Source: Ideonella aquatica
GTDB taxonomy: Bacteria; Pseudomonadota; Gammaproteobacteria; Burkholderiales; Burkholderiaceae_C
Assembly (NCBI RefSeq): GCF_018069755.1
Contig: NZ_JAGQDE010000033.1
Coordinates: 1-38,899, forward strand
Reading direction: 5' to 3'
Length of the DNA: 38,899 bases
Below are positions 26,395 through 33,814 of this stretch, one piece after another. The notes beneath the pieces were generated by a model. The model was not told where the DNA came from, did not search any database, and saw only the letters and a list, made by a program, of their open reading frames with translations. Position numbers and translations under genes: made by a program. Every line of letters begins with the position of its first letter. Position 1 is the stretch's first letter.

Positions 26395-28335
26395 ATGCGC
26401 CGCACCCTGATCGCCGCGACCCTCGCTCTGGCCCTGAGCGCCTCGGCGGGGGCCGACACCACCTCGGCCGGCCACAGCTACACCCCGCCCGAGGCCTTTG
26501 CGATGAAGGCCGACGGCGCCCTGATCAGCGCCACCGCGCCCGAGGGCGATCTGCGCATCACCCTGGTCGACCTGGCGCAGGCCAGGGATGCGGCCGACGC
26601 CGTGACCCAGGCCTGGGCCCGCGCCAAGCCAGACTTCAACCGCACGCTGGAGCTGAGCACGGCGCGCGCCCCGCGCAACGGCTGGACCGACATCCGGGTC
26701 TTCGACTACCAGACCTCCCCCAACGAGAAGCTGGCGGTGTGGGCCGCGGCGTGGCGGCCAGTGCAGGGCGAGGGCTGGCTGGTGGTGCTGGTGGAAGGCT
26801 CGCAGGCCACGCAGGAGAAGCGCGGCGCCCCGATCGGCCTGCTCATCAACAGCCTGCGGCCCAAGGGCTACGAGCGCGAACGCTTCACCGGCCGCACGCC
26901 CAAGCCGCTGACACCCGAGCGCATCGAGCAGCTCAAGGCCTTCGTCGCGCAGGGCATGCGCGAGCTGCAGGTGCCCGGCGTGGGCCTGAGCTTCATCGAC
27001 CAGGGCCGCGTAGCCTGGGCCGGCGGCCTGGGCGTGCGCCGCCTGGGCCGCCCCGAGCCGGTGGATGCCGACACGCTGTTCATGGCGGCGTCCAACACCA
27101 AGACCATGACCAGCGCACTGATGGCCCAGGCCGTGGACGCCGGCAAGCTGCGCTGGGACCAGCCGGCACAGGACGTGTACCCGCGCTTCCGGCTGGCCGA
27201 CGCCGACACCACCCGCCAGGTCGAGGTGCGCCACCTGGTCTGCGCCTGCACCGGCATGCCGCGCCAGGATCTGGACTGGCTGTTCGCCGACGCCAAGGCA
27301 CCGGCCACGGCCACCTTCGACCAACTGGCCCGCATGAAGCCCACCAGCCGCTTCGGCGAGGTCTTCCAGTACAGCAACCTGATGGTGGCTGCCGGGGGCT
27401 ACATCGCCGCCGCCGCGCTCGAACCGGCGAAGGAGGTGGGTGCCGCCTACGACCGCCAGATGCGCCAACGCCTGTTCCAGCCGCTGGGCATGACGCGCAC
27501 CACCTTCGACTATGCGCAGGCCCAGCGCGGCAACCACGCCAGCCCGCATGGCGACGACATCGACGGCATCACCCGCGTGGCCGACATGGGCCTGAACTAC
27601 ACCATCATCCCGGCGCGCCCGGCCGGCGCCGTGTGGACCAGCCCGCATGACTTTTCACGCTGGGTGCTGATGGAGCTGAACAAGGGCCGCACGCCCGAAG
27701 GCCAACCGCTGATCAGCGAGGCCAACTGGGCCGCCCGCTACCAGCCCCAGGTGATGGTGGGCGAGGATGTGCATTACGGCCTGGGCCTGCTCATCAACCG
27801 CCAGTACGGCATCCCGATCGCGTCGCACGGCGGTGACATGCTGGGTTTTCACTCCAACATGATCTGGCTGCCCGAACACCAAATGGGCCTGACCATCCTG
27901 ACCAACTCGGACGCCGGTGTGCTGCTGCGCGGTCCGCTGCTGCGCAAGTTCCTGGAACTGGTCTTCGACGGCCGGCCCGAGGCGGATGCGCAGCTGGCCG
28001 TGGCGGTGGCCAACCACCGCGCCGAGCGAGCCAAGTTCAAGGAGCTCTACACCCTGCCGGTGCCGGCCAACGCGCGCCGCGCGCTGGCCCCGGCCTACCA
28101 CCATCCCGCGCTGGGGCTGATCCGCGTGAAGCAGCGCGGCGAGCGCGTCGAGTTCCTGGCCCGCGACTGGCACAGCCAGATGGCCTGGCGCCGCAACGCC
28201 GACGGCAGCGAGAGCTACAACACCATCGACCCGGGCCTGGAGGGTACCGAGTTCGTGCGCGACGACAGCACGCGCCCGGCCGCACTGGTGCTGCGCGACG
28301 CCCAGCATGAGTACTGGCTGACGCCGCGGCGCTGA
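26395..28335 (+). CDS. Serine hydrolase, beta-lactamase fold (family S12 type)
   Basis: The 646-aa secreted protein has a signal peptide (MRRTLIAATLALALSASAGA), an N-terminal domain of about 170 aa with no recognised motif, and a beta-lactamase/esterase domain. The domain has the SxxK motif in AASNTKTMTSA, the YxN motif in FQYSNLM and an HGG motif in IASHGGDMLG. A C-terminal segment of about 120 aa follows. Enzymes of this kind act as esterases, peptidases or D-Ala hydrolases; the substrate cannot be told. ATG 26395 follows GGAGA; the frame extends upstream to 26344 without a signal. It probably has its own promoter. Confidence 0.9.
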   Translation: MRRTLIAATLALALSASAGADTTSAGHSYTPPEAFAMKADGALISATAPEGDLRITLVDLAQARDAADAVTQAWARAKPDFNRTLELSTARAPRNGWTDIRVFDYQTSPNEKLAVWAAAWRPVQGEGWLVVLVEGSQATQEKRGAPIGLLINSLRPKGYERERFTGRTPKPLTPERIEQLKAFVAQGMRELQVPGVGLSFIDQGRVAWAGGLGVRRLGRPEPVDADTLFMAASNTKTMTSALMAQAVDAGKLRWDQPAQDVYPRFRLADADTTRQVEVRHLVCACTGMPRQDLDWLFADAKAPATATFDQLARMKPTSRFGEVFQYSNLMVAAGGYIAAAALEPAKEVGAAYDRQMRQRLFQPLGMTRTTFDYAQAQRGNHASPHGDDIDGITRVADMGLNYTIIPARPAGAVWTSPHDFSRWVLMELNKGRTPEGQPLISEANWAARYQPQVMVGEDVHYGLGLLINRQYGIPIASHGGDMLGFHSNMIWLPEHQMGLTILTNSDAGVLLRGPLLRKFLELVFDGRPEADAQLAVAVANHRAERAKFKELYTLPVPANARRALAPAYHHPALGLIRVKQRGERVEFLARDWHSQMAWRRNADGSESYNTIDPGLEGTEFVRDDSTRPAALVLRDAQHEYWLTPRR

Positions 28336-28337
28336 CC

Positions 28338-28423
28338 GCTGATCCGGGCGGACGTCGATTCATCGCCCGATTCCTGCGGTTCGTCGCCCGCCGGTGGCAG
28401 GGTGCGCGGCGGCTCCCTACAGT
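28338..28423 (+). promoter_or_regulatory. Promoter of small protein 2: three 20/21-bp repeats and CTACAGT
   Basis: GCTGATCCG (28338), ATTCATCGC (28358) and GTTCGTCGC (28379) are spaced 20 and 21 bp. The last ends 29 bp before CTACAGT (28417-28423). GCGGTTCGTC matches the AlgR site CCGTTCGTC in eight of nine positions. The -35 position holds TGGCAG. Confidence 0.65.
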
Positions 28424-28460
28424 GCACTCCATCGACAACGCACTGACCCCGGAGCCCGCC

Positions 28461-28664
28461 ATGACCACCACCGCCCAGACCACTGAATTCCGCGCCACCA
28501 CCGCCCCGGCCCGCGCCGGTGTCGCGGCCCTGGCGATGGCCATCACCTTCACGCTGCTCTACAGCGTGGGCCAGGTCGCCGACCGCCAGTTCGACCAGGC
28601 CCTGCTGGCCCAGGCCGGCAGCACCCAGCTGGCAGCGCAGGCCGACAGCGCTGTGCGCAGCTGA
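28461..28664 (+). CDS. Small single-span membrane protein, copy 2 of 3
   Basis: The 67-aa protein is a paralog of copies 1 and 3. It has an N-terminus with threonines and ARAG, one helix (VAALAMAITFTLLYSVGQVA), the shared GQVADRQFDQALLAQ and a tail AGSTQLAAQADSAVRS. The leader and first codons (GTGCACTCCATCGACA...ATGACCACC) are nearly identical to copy 1, so these two copies seem the more recent pair. It lies behind the serine hydrolase gene but has its own promoter and terminator. Confidence 0.8.
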   Translation: MTTTAQTTEFRATTAPARAGVAALAMAITFTLLYSVGQVADRQFDQALLAQAGSTQLAAQADSAVRS

Positions 28665-28705
28665 GACGATCATCACTCGGGGGGGCTTCACCGGCCCACT
28701 CCTTC

Positions 28706-28727
28706 GCCCCGCTCGTCGGGGCTTTTT
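28706..28727 (+). terminator. Rho-independent terminator of small protein 2
   Basis: GCCCCG-CTCGT-CGGGGC followed by TTTTT. The T-run touches the stop codon of the convergent S41-type gene (28727-28729). Confidence 0.85.
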
Positions 28728-30187
28728 CACGCCTGTGTCAGCAGCGCCAGCGCGCGCTCCAGCGCCACGTCGCGCCCAGCAGCGATGTCGGCAAGCGACG
28801 GGGTCACCCGGTGGTCGGGCTGCAGACCGGCGTCCTCGGGCAGCGGCGCGCCCTCGGGCGGGTAGTAGCCGATCAGCGGCAGGTCGAAGCTCAGACCCGA
28901 CGCCGGCAGCCGCACGAAGAAGAAGGCCCCGCCATTGATGCCGCGCAGGTTGCCGCCGGTGGGTTCGCCCACCAACTGACCCAGGCGGTCCTGGCGCACC
29001 CGCTGCGCGAAGCCGAAGGTGGCTGAGCTGTTCGAGGCGTCCACCAGCACCGCCATCGGCTGGGTGACGCGCGCGCCGCGGGGCGCCACCGTGGTCGGCC
29101 CAGGCGGCAGCGCCAGGAAGCGCTCATCCACCGGCCGGGCCGCCTCGCCCCAGTCCCGGAAGCTGTCGTCCCAGGTGTCGAGCACTGGGTTCAGGTGGGC
29201 CGGTGTGCGGCGGTAGCGCACCAGGCGGCGCTGCGGCAGCAGGCTGGGTGCGCGCGCCAGCCGCTCGATCACCGGGTGGCCGCAGTCCAGGCCGCCTTCG
29301 TTGCCGCGCAGGTCGATCACCAGGCCGCGCGCGGCGCGATCGGCGGCCAGTTCATCCAGCCGTTCGTTGAGCCAGCCCTGCCAGTCCCAGCGGCTGTTGT
29401 AGACCGCCCAGGTGGGCATGCGCAGCAGCACCACGCCGTCGGGCCGCACGGTCCAGGTCCAGGGCGTGGCGCTCGGTGCGGGCGCCCCTGCGCTGGCCTG
29501 GGCACGGCGCTGCTCGCCGGACCAGGCCGGCAGCGCCACCGTCGTCTGCCGCCCCTGCGGCGTGCGCAGCTGCAGCCGCCAGGCGCCGCTGGCGGGTCCG
29601 CCGATCAGCAGGCCCTGCAGCACGTCGAACAGCGGCCACTGACCCTCCACCTCTTCCAGCGAGAGCTGACGCCGCGCCTTGCCCAGGTTGTGGCCGTCGA
29701 CCCGCGCCAGCGGGGCCAGCCGGCGCCACCAGTCGTCGGGCGCGAGGCCGTCGATCGCCTCGATCACGCTGCCCGGCGCCACATCCGGCTGCAGCGGCGA
29801 AGGCAGCACCACCATCTGGCCGTCCAGCCAGCGAAAACGCAGCGGCAGCCGCGTGGGCCGATCGAACAGCGCCTGGGCCACGCGCCGGGACTGGTTGGCC
29901 GGGTTGGCGAAACTGTGGCCGCAGCGCAGCGTGGCCAGCGCGCGCGCCAGGGCCAGGTAGCGCGCGGCGGCATCGGCTTCGGGCGCCGTGAACGCACGCC
30001 GGAACTGCTGCAGCACCGCCGCCAGGCTGGCCGCGTCGTGGTAGCGCAGCGCGCCCGGGTGCAGCGTGGTCAGCACCTCGGCCACGATGTCGGCATCACC
30101 GGCCAGATCGGCCAGGGGCGGGTCCGCCGCCCAGCCGGCAGTGGCGGTGGTGCCGGCCAGGGCACTGAGCAGGGTTCGGCGGCGCAT
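28727..30187 (-). CDS. S41-family (tail-specific type) peptidase-like secreted protein
   Basis: The 486-aa protein has a twin-arginine-like signal (MRRRTLLSALAGTTATAGWAA). A long N-terminal helical and PDZ-like region contains PGSVIEAIDGLAPDDWW. An S41 core follows with VIDLRGNEGG and DASNSSATFGFAQRV, where a serine of NSSAT is the likely nucleophile. The end GLQPDHRVTPSLADIAAGRDVALERAL is typical for this group. The substrate is unknown. It runs toward the terminator of small protein 2. Confidence 0.87.
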   Translation of the reverse strand: MRRRTLLSALAGTTATAGWAADPPLADLAGDADIVAEVLTTLHPGALRYHDAASLAAVLQQFRRAFTAPEADAAARYLALARALATLRCGHSFANPANQSRRVAQALFDRPTRLPLRFRWLDGQMVVLPSPLQPDVAPGSVIEAIDGLAPDDWWRRLAPLARVDGHNLGKARRQLSLEEVEGQWPLFDVLQGLLIGGPASGAWRLQLRTPQGRQTTVALPAWSGEQRRAQASAGAPAPSATPWTWTVRPDGVVLLRMPTWAVYNSRWDWQGWLNERLDELAADRAARGLVIDLRGNEGGLDCGHPVIERLARAPSLLPQRRLVRYRRTPAHLNPVLDTWDDSFRDWGEAARPVDERFLALPPGPTTVAPRGARVTQPMAVLVDASNSSATFGFAQRVRQDRLGQLVGEPTGGNLRGINGGAFFFVRLPASGLSFDLPLIGYYPPEGAPLPEDAGLQPDHRVTPSLADIAAGRDVALERALALLTQA

Positions 30188-30214
30188 CGGCCCAGTATGC
30201 GGGCCGCGCGTCGT

Positions 30215-31069
30215 TCAGCGCAAGGCGGCGGCCATCGCCTGCGCCAGCGGTGTGGTCGGCCGCTGGATCAGCGCACTCAGCGCCCGGCCGCCATCGAACA
30301 GCGCGCTCTGCGCCGCACCGGCGTCGGAGTCGGCCAACAGCGCGGCCAGCGGTGCCGGCAGGCCGGCGCCGGCCAGCGCGGCCTCGAACTCGGCCTGCGG
30401 CAGGTTCACATAGGGCACGCTGCGGCCACTCTGGCGGCTCAGCTCCGCCGCGAACTCGGTCAGCGTGTAGGCCTCGTCACCGGTCAGTTCCAGCACCGTG
30501 CCACTGGCGGGCGGGGCCAGCAGCACCGCGGCATCGGCCTCGGCATAGTCCTGGCGGGTGGCTGAGGCGATGCGGCCCTCGCCAGCCGCACCAATGAACG
30601 CACCGTGCTGCAGCGCGGGCGGCAGGCTGGCCAGGTAGTTCTCGGTGTACCAGCCGTGGCGCAGGATGGCGTGCGGCAGGCCGCTGTCGCGCAGCGCCGC
30701 TTCCGTGGCCACATGCTCGGCGGCCAGGCCCAGCGGCGAGCGGTCGGCGCGCAGCAGGCTGGTGTAGGCCAGGAAGCCCACGCCAGCGGCCCGCGCAGCG
30801 TCGATCACCGCCTGGTGCTGGGGCGCGCGGCGACCCAGTTCGCTGGAGGAGATCAGCAGCAGGCGGTCGACACCGGCCAGTGCGGCGGCCAGCGTCTCGG
30901 GGCGGTCGTAGTCGGCCTCGCGCAGCGCCACGCCCAGCGCGGCCAGGTCGGCGGCCTGGGCCGGCCGGCGCACCAGCGCGGCGATCTGCGCGGGCGGCAC
31001 GCCGCGGGCGATCAGTTGACGGATGACGAGGCGGCCGAGCTGGCCATTGGCACCGGTGACGGCGTACAT
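30215..31069 (-). CDS. qorB: NAD(P)H:quinone oxidoreductase type 2 (QorB/YtfG-like)
   Basis: The 284-aa protein is an atypical short-chain dehydrogenase of the NmrA/QorB type. It has the nucleotide motif TGANGQLGRLV at the N-terminus, the YTSLLRAD segment and LRHGWYTENYL. Such enzymes reduce quinones with NADPH in the cytoplasm. In Escherichia coli the ortholog ytfG is divergent from the HxlR gene ytfH; the same layout here strengthens the call. Confidence 0.9.
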   Translation of the reverse strand: MYAVTGANGQLGRLVIRQLIARGVPPAQIAALVRRPAQAADLAALGVALREADYDRPETLAAALAGVDRLLLISSSELGRRAPQHQAVIDAARAAGVGFLAYTSLLRADRSPLGLAAEHVATEAALRDSGLPHAILRHGWYTENYLASLPPALQHGAFIGAAGEGRIASATRQDYAEADAAVLLAPPASGTVLELTGDEAYTLTEFAAELSRQSGRSVPYVNLPQAEFEAALAGAGLPAPLAALLADSDAGAAQSALFDGGRALSALIQRPTTPLAQAMAAALR

Positions 31070-31130
31070 GGAAATCTCCTTGGGACAGGGATGGCATCGG
31101 GATGACGGAGCGGATGATGCCGATTACACT

Positions 31131-31165
31131 CACTATTCGTAAGTACATACATAAAGGTAAGTACA
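31131..31165. promoter_or_regulatory. Candidate HxlR operators between qorB and the regulator gene
   Basis: ACTATTCGTAAGT (ACT-N7-AGT) resembles the TACT-N7-AGTA operator of YodB-type HxlR regulators. The direct repeat GTAAGTACA occurs twice (31139-31147 and 31157-31165), and the second copy ends one base before the regulator ATG. Confidence 0.55.
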
Positions 31166-31166
31166 C

Positions 31167-31556
31167 ATGGCCCGACCCTCTGCTGCCCGCCGGGGCGACC
31201 TGTTCGCCGCCGAATGCCCGTCGCGCCAGGTGCTGCAGCACGTCACCAGCCGCTGGGGCGTGCTGGTGCTGGTGGCGCTGCGCTCAGGCGAGCGGCGCCG
31301 CTTCAGCGAGCTGCGGCGCGAGATCGGCGGCGTCAGCGAGAAGATGCTGGCCCAGACCCTGCAGGGCCTGGAAGGCGACGGCTTCGTCGAGCGCACCGCG
31401 CATCCGGTGGTGCCGCCGCATGTGGACTACCGGCTGACGCGTCTGGGCCTGCAGGTGGCCGGCCATGTGCATGAGCTGGCCGATTGGATCGAGGCCTCGA
31501 TGCCGGCGATCGAGCACGCGCGGGCACAGCGCGGCGCGGCCACGAGCACAGGCTGA
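31167..31556 (+). CDS. HxlR-family regulator (YtfH/QorR-like)
   Basis: The 129-aa winged-helix protein has the HxlR pattern CPSRQVLQHVTSRWGVLVLVAL, FSELRREIGGVSEKMLAQTLQGLEGDGFVER and DYRLTRLG. The single cysteine at the start (AECPS) corresponds to the redox-sensing Cys of YodB and QorR. It probably represses qorB and itself, released by quinones or thiol stress. The ATG lies directly after the second GTAAGTACA repeat, so there is hardly a leader with a ribosome site. Confidence 0.88.
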   Translation: MARPSAARRGDLFAAECPSRQVLQHVTSRWGVLVLVALRSGERRRFSELRREIGGVSEKMLAQTLQGLEGDGFVERTAHPVVPPHVDYRLTRLGLQVAGHVHELADWIEASMPAIEHARAQRGAATSTG

Positions 31557-31563
31557 GCCCGCG

Positions 31564-31648
31564 GTTCGTCTGCGCGGGATGCGCTTCGTCGCAGCTGCTT
31601 GCGGTCCGTCGCCTGCCGGTGGCGGAGGGTGGATGGGATGCCTACAGT
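31564..31648 (+). promoter_or_regulatory. Promoter of small protein 3: three 20-bp repeats and CTACAGT
   Basis: GTTCGTCTG (31564), CTTCGTCGC (31584) and GTCCGTCGC (31604) are spaced exactly 20 bp apart. The last ends 29 bp before CTACAGT (31642-31648), as in copies 1 and 2. TGGCGG stands at the -35 place. The array begins 8 bp after the HxlR gene's stop. Confidence 0.68.
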
Positions 31649-31685
31649 TCATCCCATCGACACACGCCACCCCCAGGAGAACGCC

Positions 31686-31898
31686 ATGCAAGCCACCCGC
31701 CACACCGCCGCCACCACCGAATTCCAGGCCAGCAGCGCCCAGGCGCGCGCCGGCTTCCTGGCCCTGTCCGCGGCGATCACCTTCACGCTGCTGGCCGGCA
31801 TCGGCCAGGTCGCTGACCGCCAGTATGACGATGCCGTCCTGGCCCAGCTGGCCGTGGTGCCCATGGCCGCTGTCAGCGCCGACGCGCCGCGCGGCTGA
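31686..31898 (+). CDS. Small single-span membrane protein, copy 3 of 3
   Basis: The 70-aa protein shares ATTEFxA with copy 2 and the core GFLALSAAITFTLLAGIGQVA followed by DRQYDDAVLAQ with both. Its tail (LAVVPMAAVSADAPRG) differs. AGGAGA precedes ATG 31686; the distance from CTACAGT to the ATG is 37 bp in all three genes. The most divergent copy still keeps the whole promoter layout. Confidence 0.8.
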   Translation: MQATRHTAATTEFQASSAQARAGFLALSAAITFTLLAGIGQVADRQYDDAVLAQLAVVPMAAVSADAPRG

Positions 31899-31939
31899 TC
31901 CCGTCTTCCACTCCGCAGACCCTGCCAGGGTCCATGCTT

Positions 31940-31965
31940 CGCCCCGCTTGACGGGGCGTTTTTTT
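31940..31965 (+). terminator. Rho-independent terminator of small protein 3
   Basis: CGCCCCG-CTTGA-CGGGGCG followed by seven T. It also separates the small gene from the end of nifQ, which reads toward it on the other strand. Confidence 0.9.
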
Positions 31966-31974
31966 CGTCGGTGC

Positions 31975-32385
31975 TCAGTGCGGTGTGTCGGGCGCCTCGA
32001 AGCACAGCGGCCGGTCACTGCAGACGGCGCAACTGGGCGACTTGCAGATCAGGATCTCGGCCCGTTCGCACAGCGCACGGTAGAGGAACTTCTTCCACTT
32101 CATGTCGCTGTGGTTGGCGGCCACCAGCGAGGGGAACCAGTGGCGCAGCAGCGCGTTGAGCTGGTGCCGGTCCTCCAGCAGCAGGTCCTGCCACAGGTGG
32201 TTGTCACCCAGGCAGGCCACGGCCACCGCGGTGGCGGCCGCATCCAGCCACTCGTGCGGGCCGGCGGCCGGATCGGCGTGTTCCAGCAGCAGCGTGCGCA
32301 CGTCCTGCACCTCGTCCTCGCGCAGCGCGCGGCGCGCCGCGAAGTCCTCACGCAGCACCGGCCAGGGCGGCATGACGCGGCCCAT
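31975..32385 (-). CDS. nifQ: NifQ, molybdenum donor for FeMo-cofactor
   Basis: NifQ carries molybdenum into FeMo-cofactor synthesis. The 136-aa protein keeps the C-terminal cysteine motif C-x4-C-x2-C-x5-C (CKSPSCAVCSDRPLC) and the upstream KWKKFLYRALCERAE segment. It is shorter than many NifQ proteins (often about 170-200 aa), with the deficit at the N-terminus. ATG 32385 stands two bases after the ferredoxin stop; ATG 32373 is an alternative. It is the last gene of the nifN operon. Confidence 0.88.
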   Translation of the reverse strand: MGRVMPPWPVLREDFAARRALREDEVQDVRTLLLEHADPAAGPHEWLDAAATAVAVACLGDNHLWQDLLLEDRHQLNALLRHWFPSLVAANHSDMKWKKFLYRALCERAEILICKSPSCAVCSDRPLCFEAPDTPH

Positions 32386-32387
32386 GC

Positions 32388-32693
32388 TCAGACCTGCGCG
32401 GCGGCGTGGGTGTAGCACTTCTTCGGGCAGATCTTCGCGCAGGCGGTGCAGCCGATGCACTGCTCGCCGTGGGCGATGGTCATGACCTTCTTCTCGTACT
32501 CCTCGTCGTCGTCGCCGTCGAGGTCCACATGCACGCGCTCGCCATCCTCATCGAGGCCGACGAGTTCCAGCACACCGCGCGGACAGACCTTGAAGCAGCG
32601 GCCGCAGCCAATGCACTTGTCCTCGTTGATCGACTGCACGAAGGTGGGGGTCCAGGCGGCGCCGCTGGGCAGCGTGACACTGAAAGTGCTCAT
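32388..32693 (-). CDS. fdxB: Ferredoxin III, nif-specific (FdxB type)
   Basis: The 101-aa protein has two [4Fe-4S] motifs: CIGCGRCFKVCPRG near the start and CIGCTACAKICPKKC near the end, joined by an acidic loop (GLDEDGERVHVDLDGDDDEE). This is the layout of nif-specific ferredoxin III. ATG 32693 opens at the conserved MSTFSVTLPSG; upstream codons are a shadow. It lies 10 bp behind the DUF683 gene. Confidence 0.92.
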   Translation of the reverse strand: MSTFSVTLPSGAAWTPTFVQSINEDKCIGCGRCFKVCPRGVLELVGLDEDGERVHVDLDGDDDEEYEKKVMTIAHGEQCIGCTACAKICPKKCYTHAAAQV

Positions 32694-32703
32694 GTCCTGC
32701 TCC

Positions 32704-32907
32704 TCACGCCGCCGCCTGCGCCTGGGCCAAGGCCTCGCGGGCCTGCACCAGCGCGGCGTGCGCGTCATAGGCCACCTGGGCCACGTTCATGATGGCCTGC
32801 CAGTTGGTCGGCAGCTCCTCCGACAGGTCATGCAGGTCCATCTTGGCCTGCATGGCCTTGGCGTTGGCCTTCTTCACGTCGGCCTTGAGTTGGTCCAGAT
32901 CAGCCAT
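32704..32907 (-). CDS. CCE_0567/DUF683-family nif-associated small protein
   Basis: The 67-aa protein is a helical hairpin ([34 protein letters not shown]... with the second helix [14 protein letters not shown]). The family is found in nif clusters behind the NifX-associated gene and has been described as metal-binding. Its start overlaps the DUF269 gene by 8 bp. Confidence 0.88.
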   Translation of the reverse strand: MADLDQLKADVKKANAKAMQAKMDLHDLSEELPTNWQAIMNVAQVAYDAHAALVQAREALAQAQAAA

Positions 32908-33385
32908 AAGTCGCAACCTCCTTGTACTTCTCGACCATGCCGACGCCCTCGGCCACCAGCTTGTTGCCGGCCTCGGCCAGCTTGGCCAGGCTGGGGTAGC
33001 CGAAGCGGTGCACATCGCGCAGGTAGCGGTTGACGACGATCAGCCGGCCGGTGGTGAGGATGGCGCGGCCGAAGCCCTCGTGGCTCATCTTCATCATCGG
33101 GCTGACCATGCAGCCGGTGGCCTTCTCGATCGACAGGCCGATGGCGTTGTGGAACAGGTCCAGGCGCCACAGCGTTTCCGGGTCGGGGTCGCCCATCATC
33201 GGCAGCGCGCGGCGCTGCTCGGCGGTGAGGATGTAGGGCGCCAGCAGCTGCAGATCGCTCTTGCCCTCCCAGGTGCCGTGGGTGTCCTGGGCGCGCAGCT
33301 GCTTGATCAGCTCGCGGATGAAGCCGTCCTGCAGCCAGTCCTCGTCGGAGATGACCGGGGCGTCGGCGGTGGGGGTGTCGCTCAT
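32900..33385 (-). CDS. NifX-associated nitrogen fixation protein (DUF269)
   Basis: The 161-aa protein matches the DUF269 family by [42 protein letters not shown] and the end [16 protein letters not shown]. It always occurs behind nifX; its role is not known, though assistance in cofactor assembly is assumed. It begins 7 bp after nifX and overlaps the DUF683 gene. Confidence 0.92.
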   Translation of the reverse strand: MSDTPTADAPVISDEDWLQDGFIRELIKQLRAQDTHGTWEGKSDLQLLAPYILTAEQRRALPMMGDPDPETLWRLDLFHNAIGLSIEKATGCMVSPMMKMSHEGFGRAILTTGRLIVVNRYLRDVHRFGYPSLAKLAEAGNKLVAEGVGMVEKYKEVATYG

Positions 33386-33392
33386 GGGGTGT

Positions 33393-33791
33393 TCACTCGT
33401 CGTCGAAGTCGTGGGGGACCGGGCGGCCCTTGGCCAGGGCCTTGCGCAGCCAGGGCGGCGGGGTGCCCTTGAGCACCTCCTGCAGCTTTTCCAGGATGTC
33501 CAGAATGGGCTCGGGCTGCGGCACCTTGATCGGGTGGATCTTCAGCGCCACCACGCGCGCCGCACCGCTGCCACCGATGGCCGCCACATAGAGGATGGCG
33601 CAGTCGTGGATGGCCTCCAGCTTGGGCGCGAGCTTGTCCTCGTTGCCATCCTCGGCCAGGTCCTCGCCGAAGTGAATGTCCTGTATGAAGCTGTAGCCCT
33701 CGGGCTGCACGTCGTAGATGGCAATGTGCTTGGCCCAGCCGAAGTGGGCGTCGACACGCTGCTGGTCCTGGGTGGCGAAGGCAACCTTCAT
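33393..33791 (-). CDS. nifX: NifX, cofactor-binding carrier
   Basis: NifX holds the FeMo-cofactor precursor made on NifB and exchanges it with NifEN. The 132-aa protein has the dinitrogenase cofactor-binding fold: [25 protein letters not shown] at the start and [18 protein letters not shown] in the middle. It lies 23 bp behind nifN. Confidence 0.94.
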   Translation of the reverse strand: MKVAFATQDQQRVDAHFGWAKHIAIYDVQPEGYSFIQDIHFGEDLAEDGNEDKLAPKLEAIHDCAILYVAAIGGSGAARVVALKIHPIKVPQPEPILDILEKLQEVLKGTPPPWLRKALAKGRPVPHDFDDE

Positions 33792-33814
33792 GGCGGGCTC
33801 CTCGGGTGGGGGTG

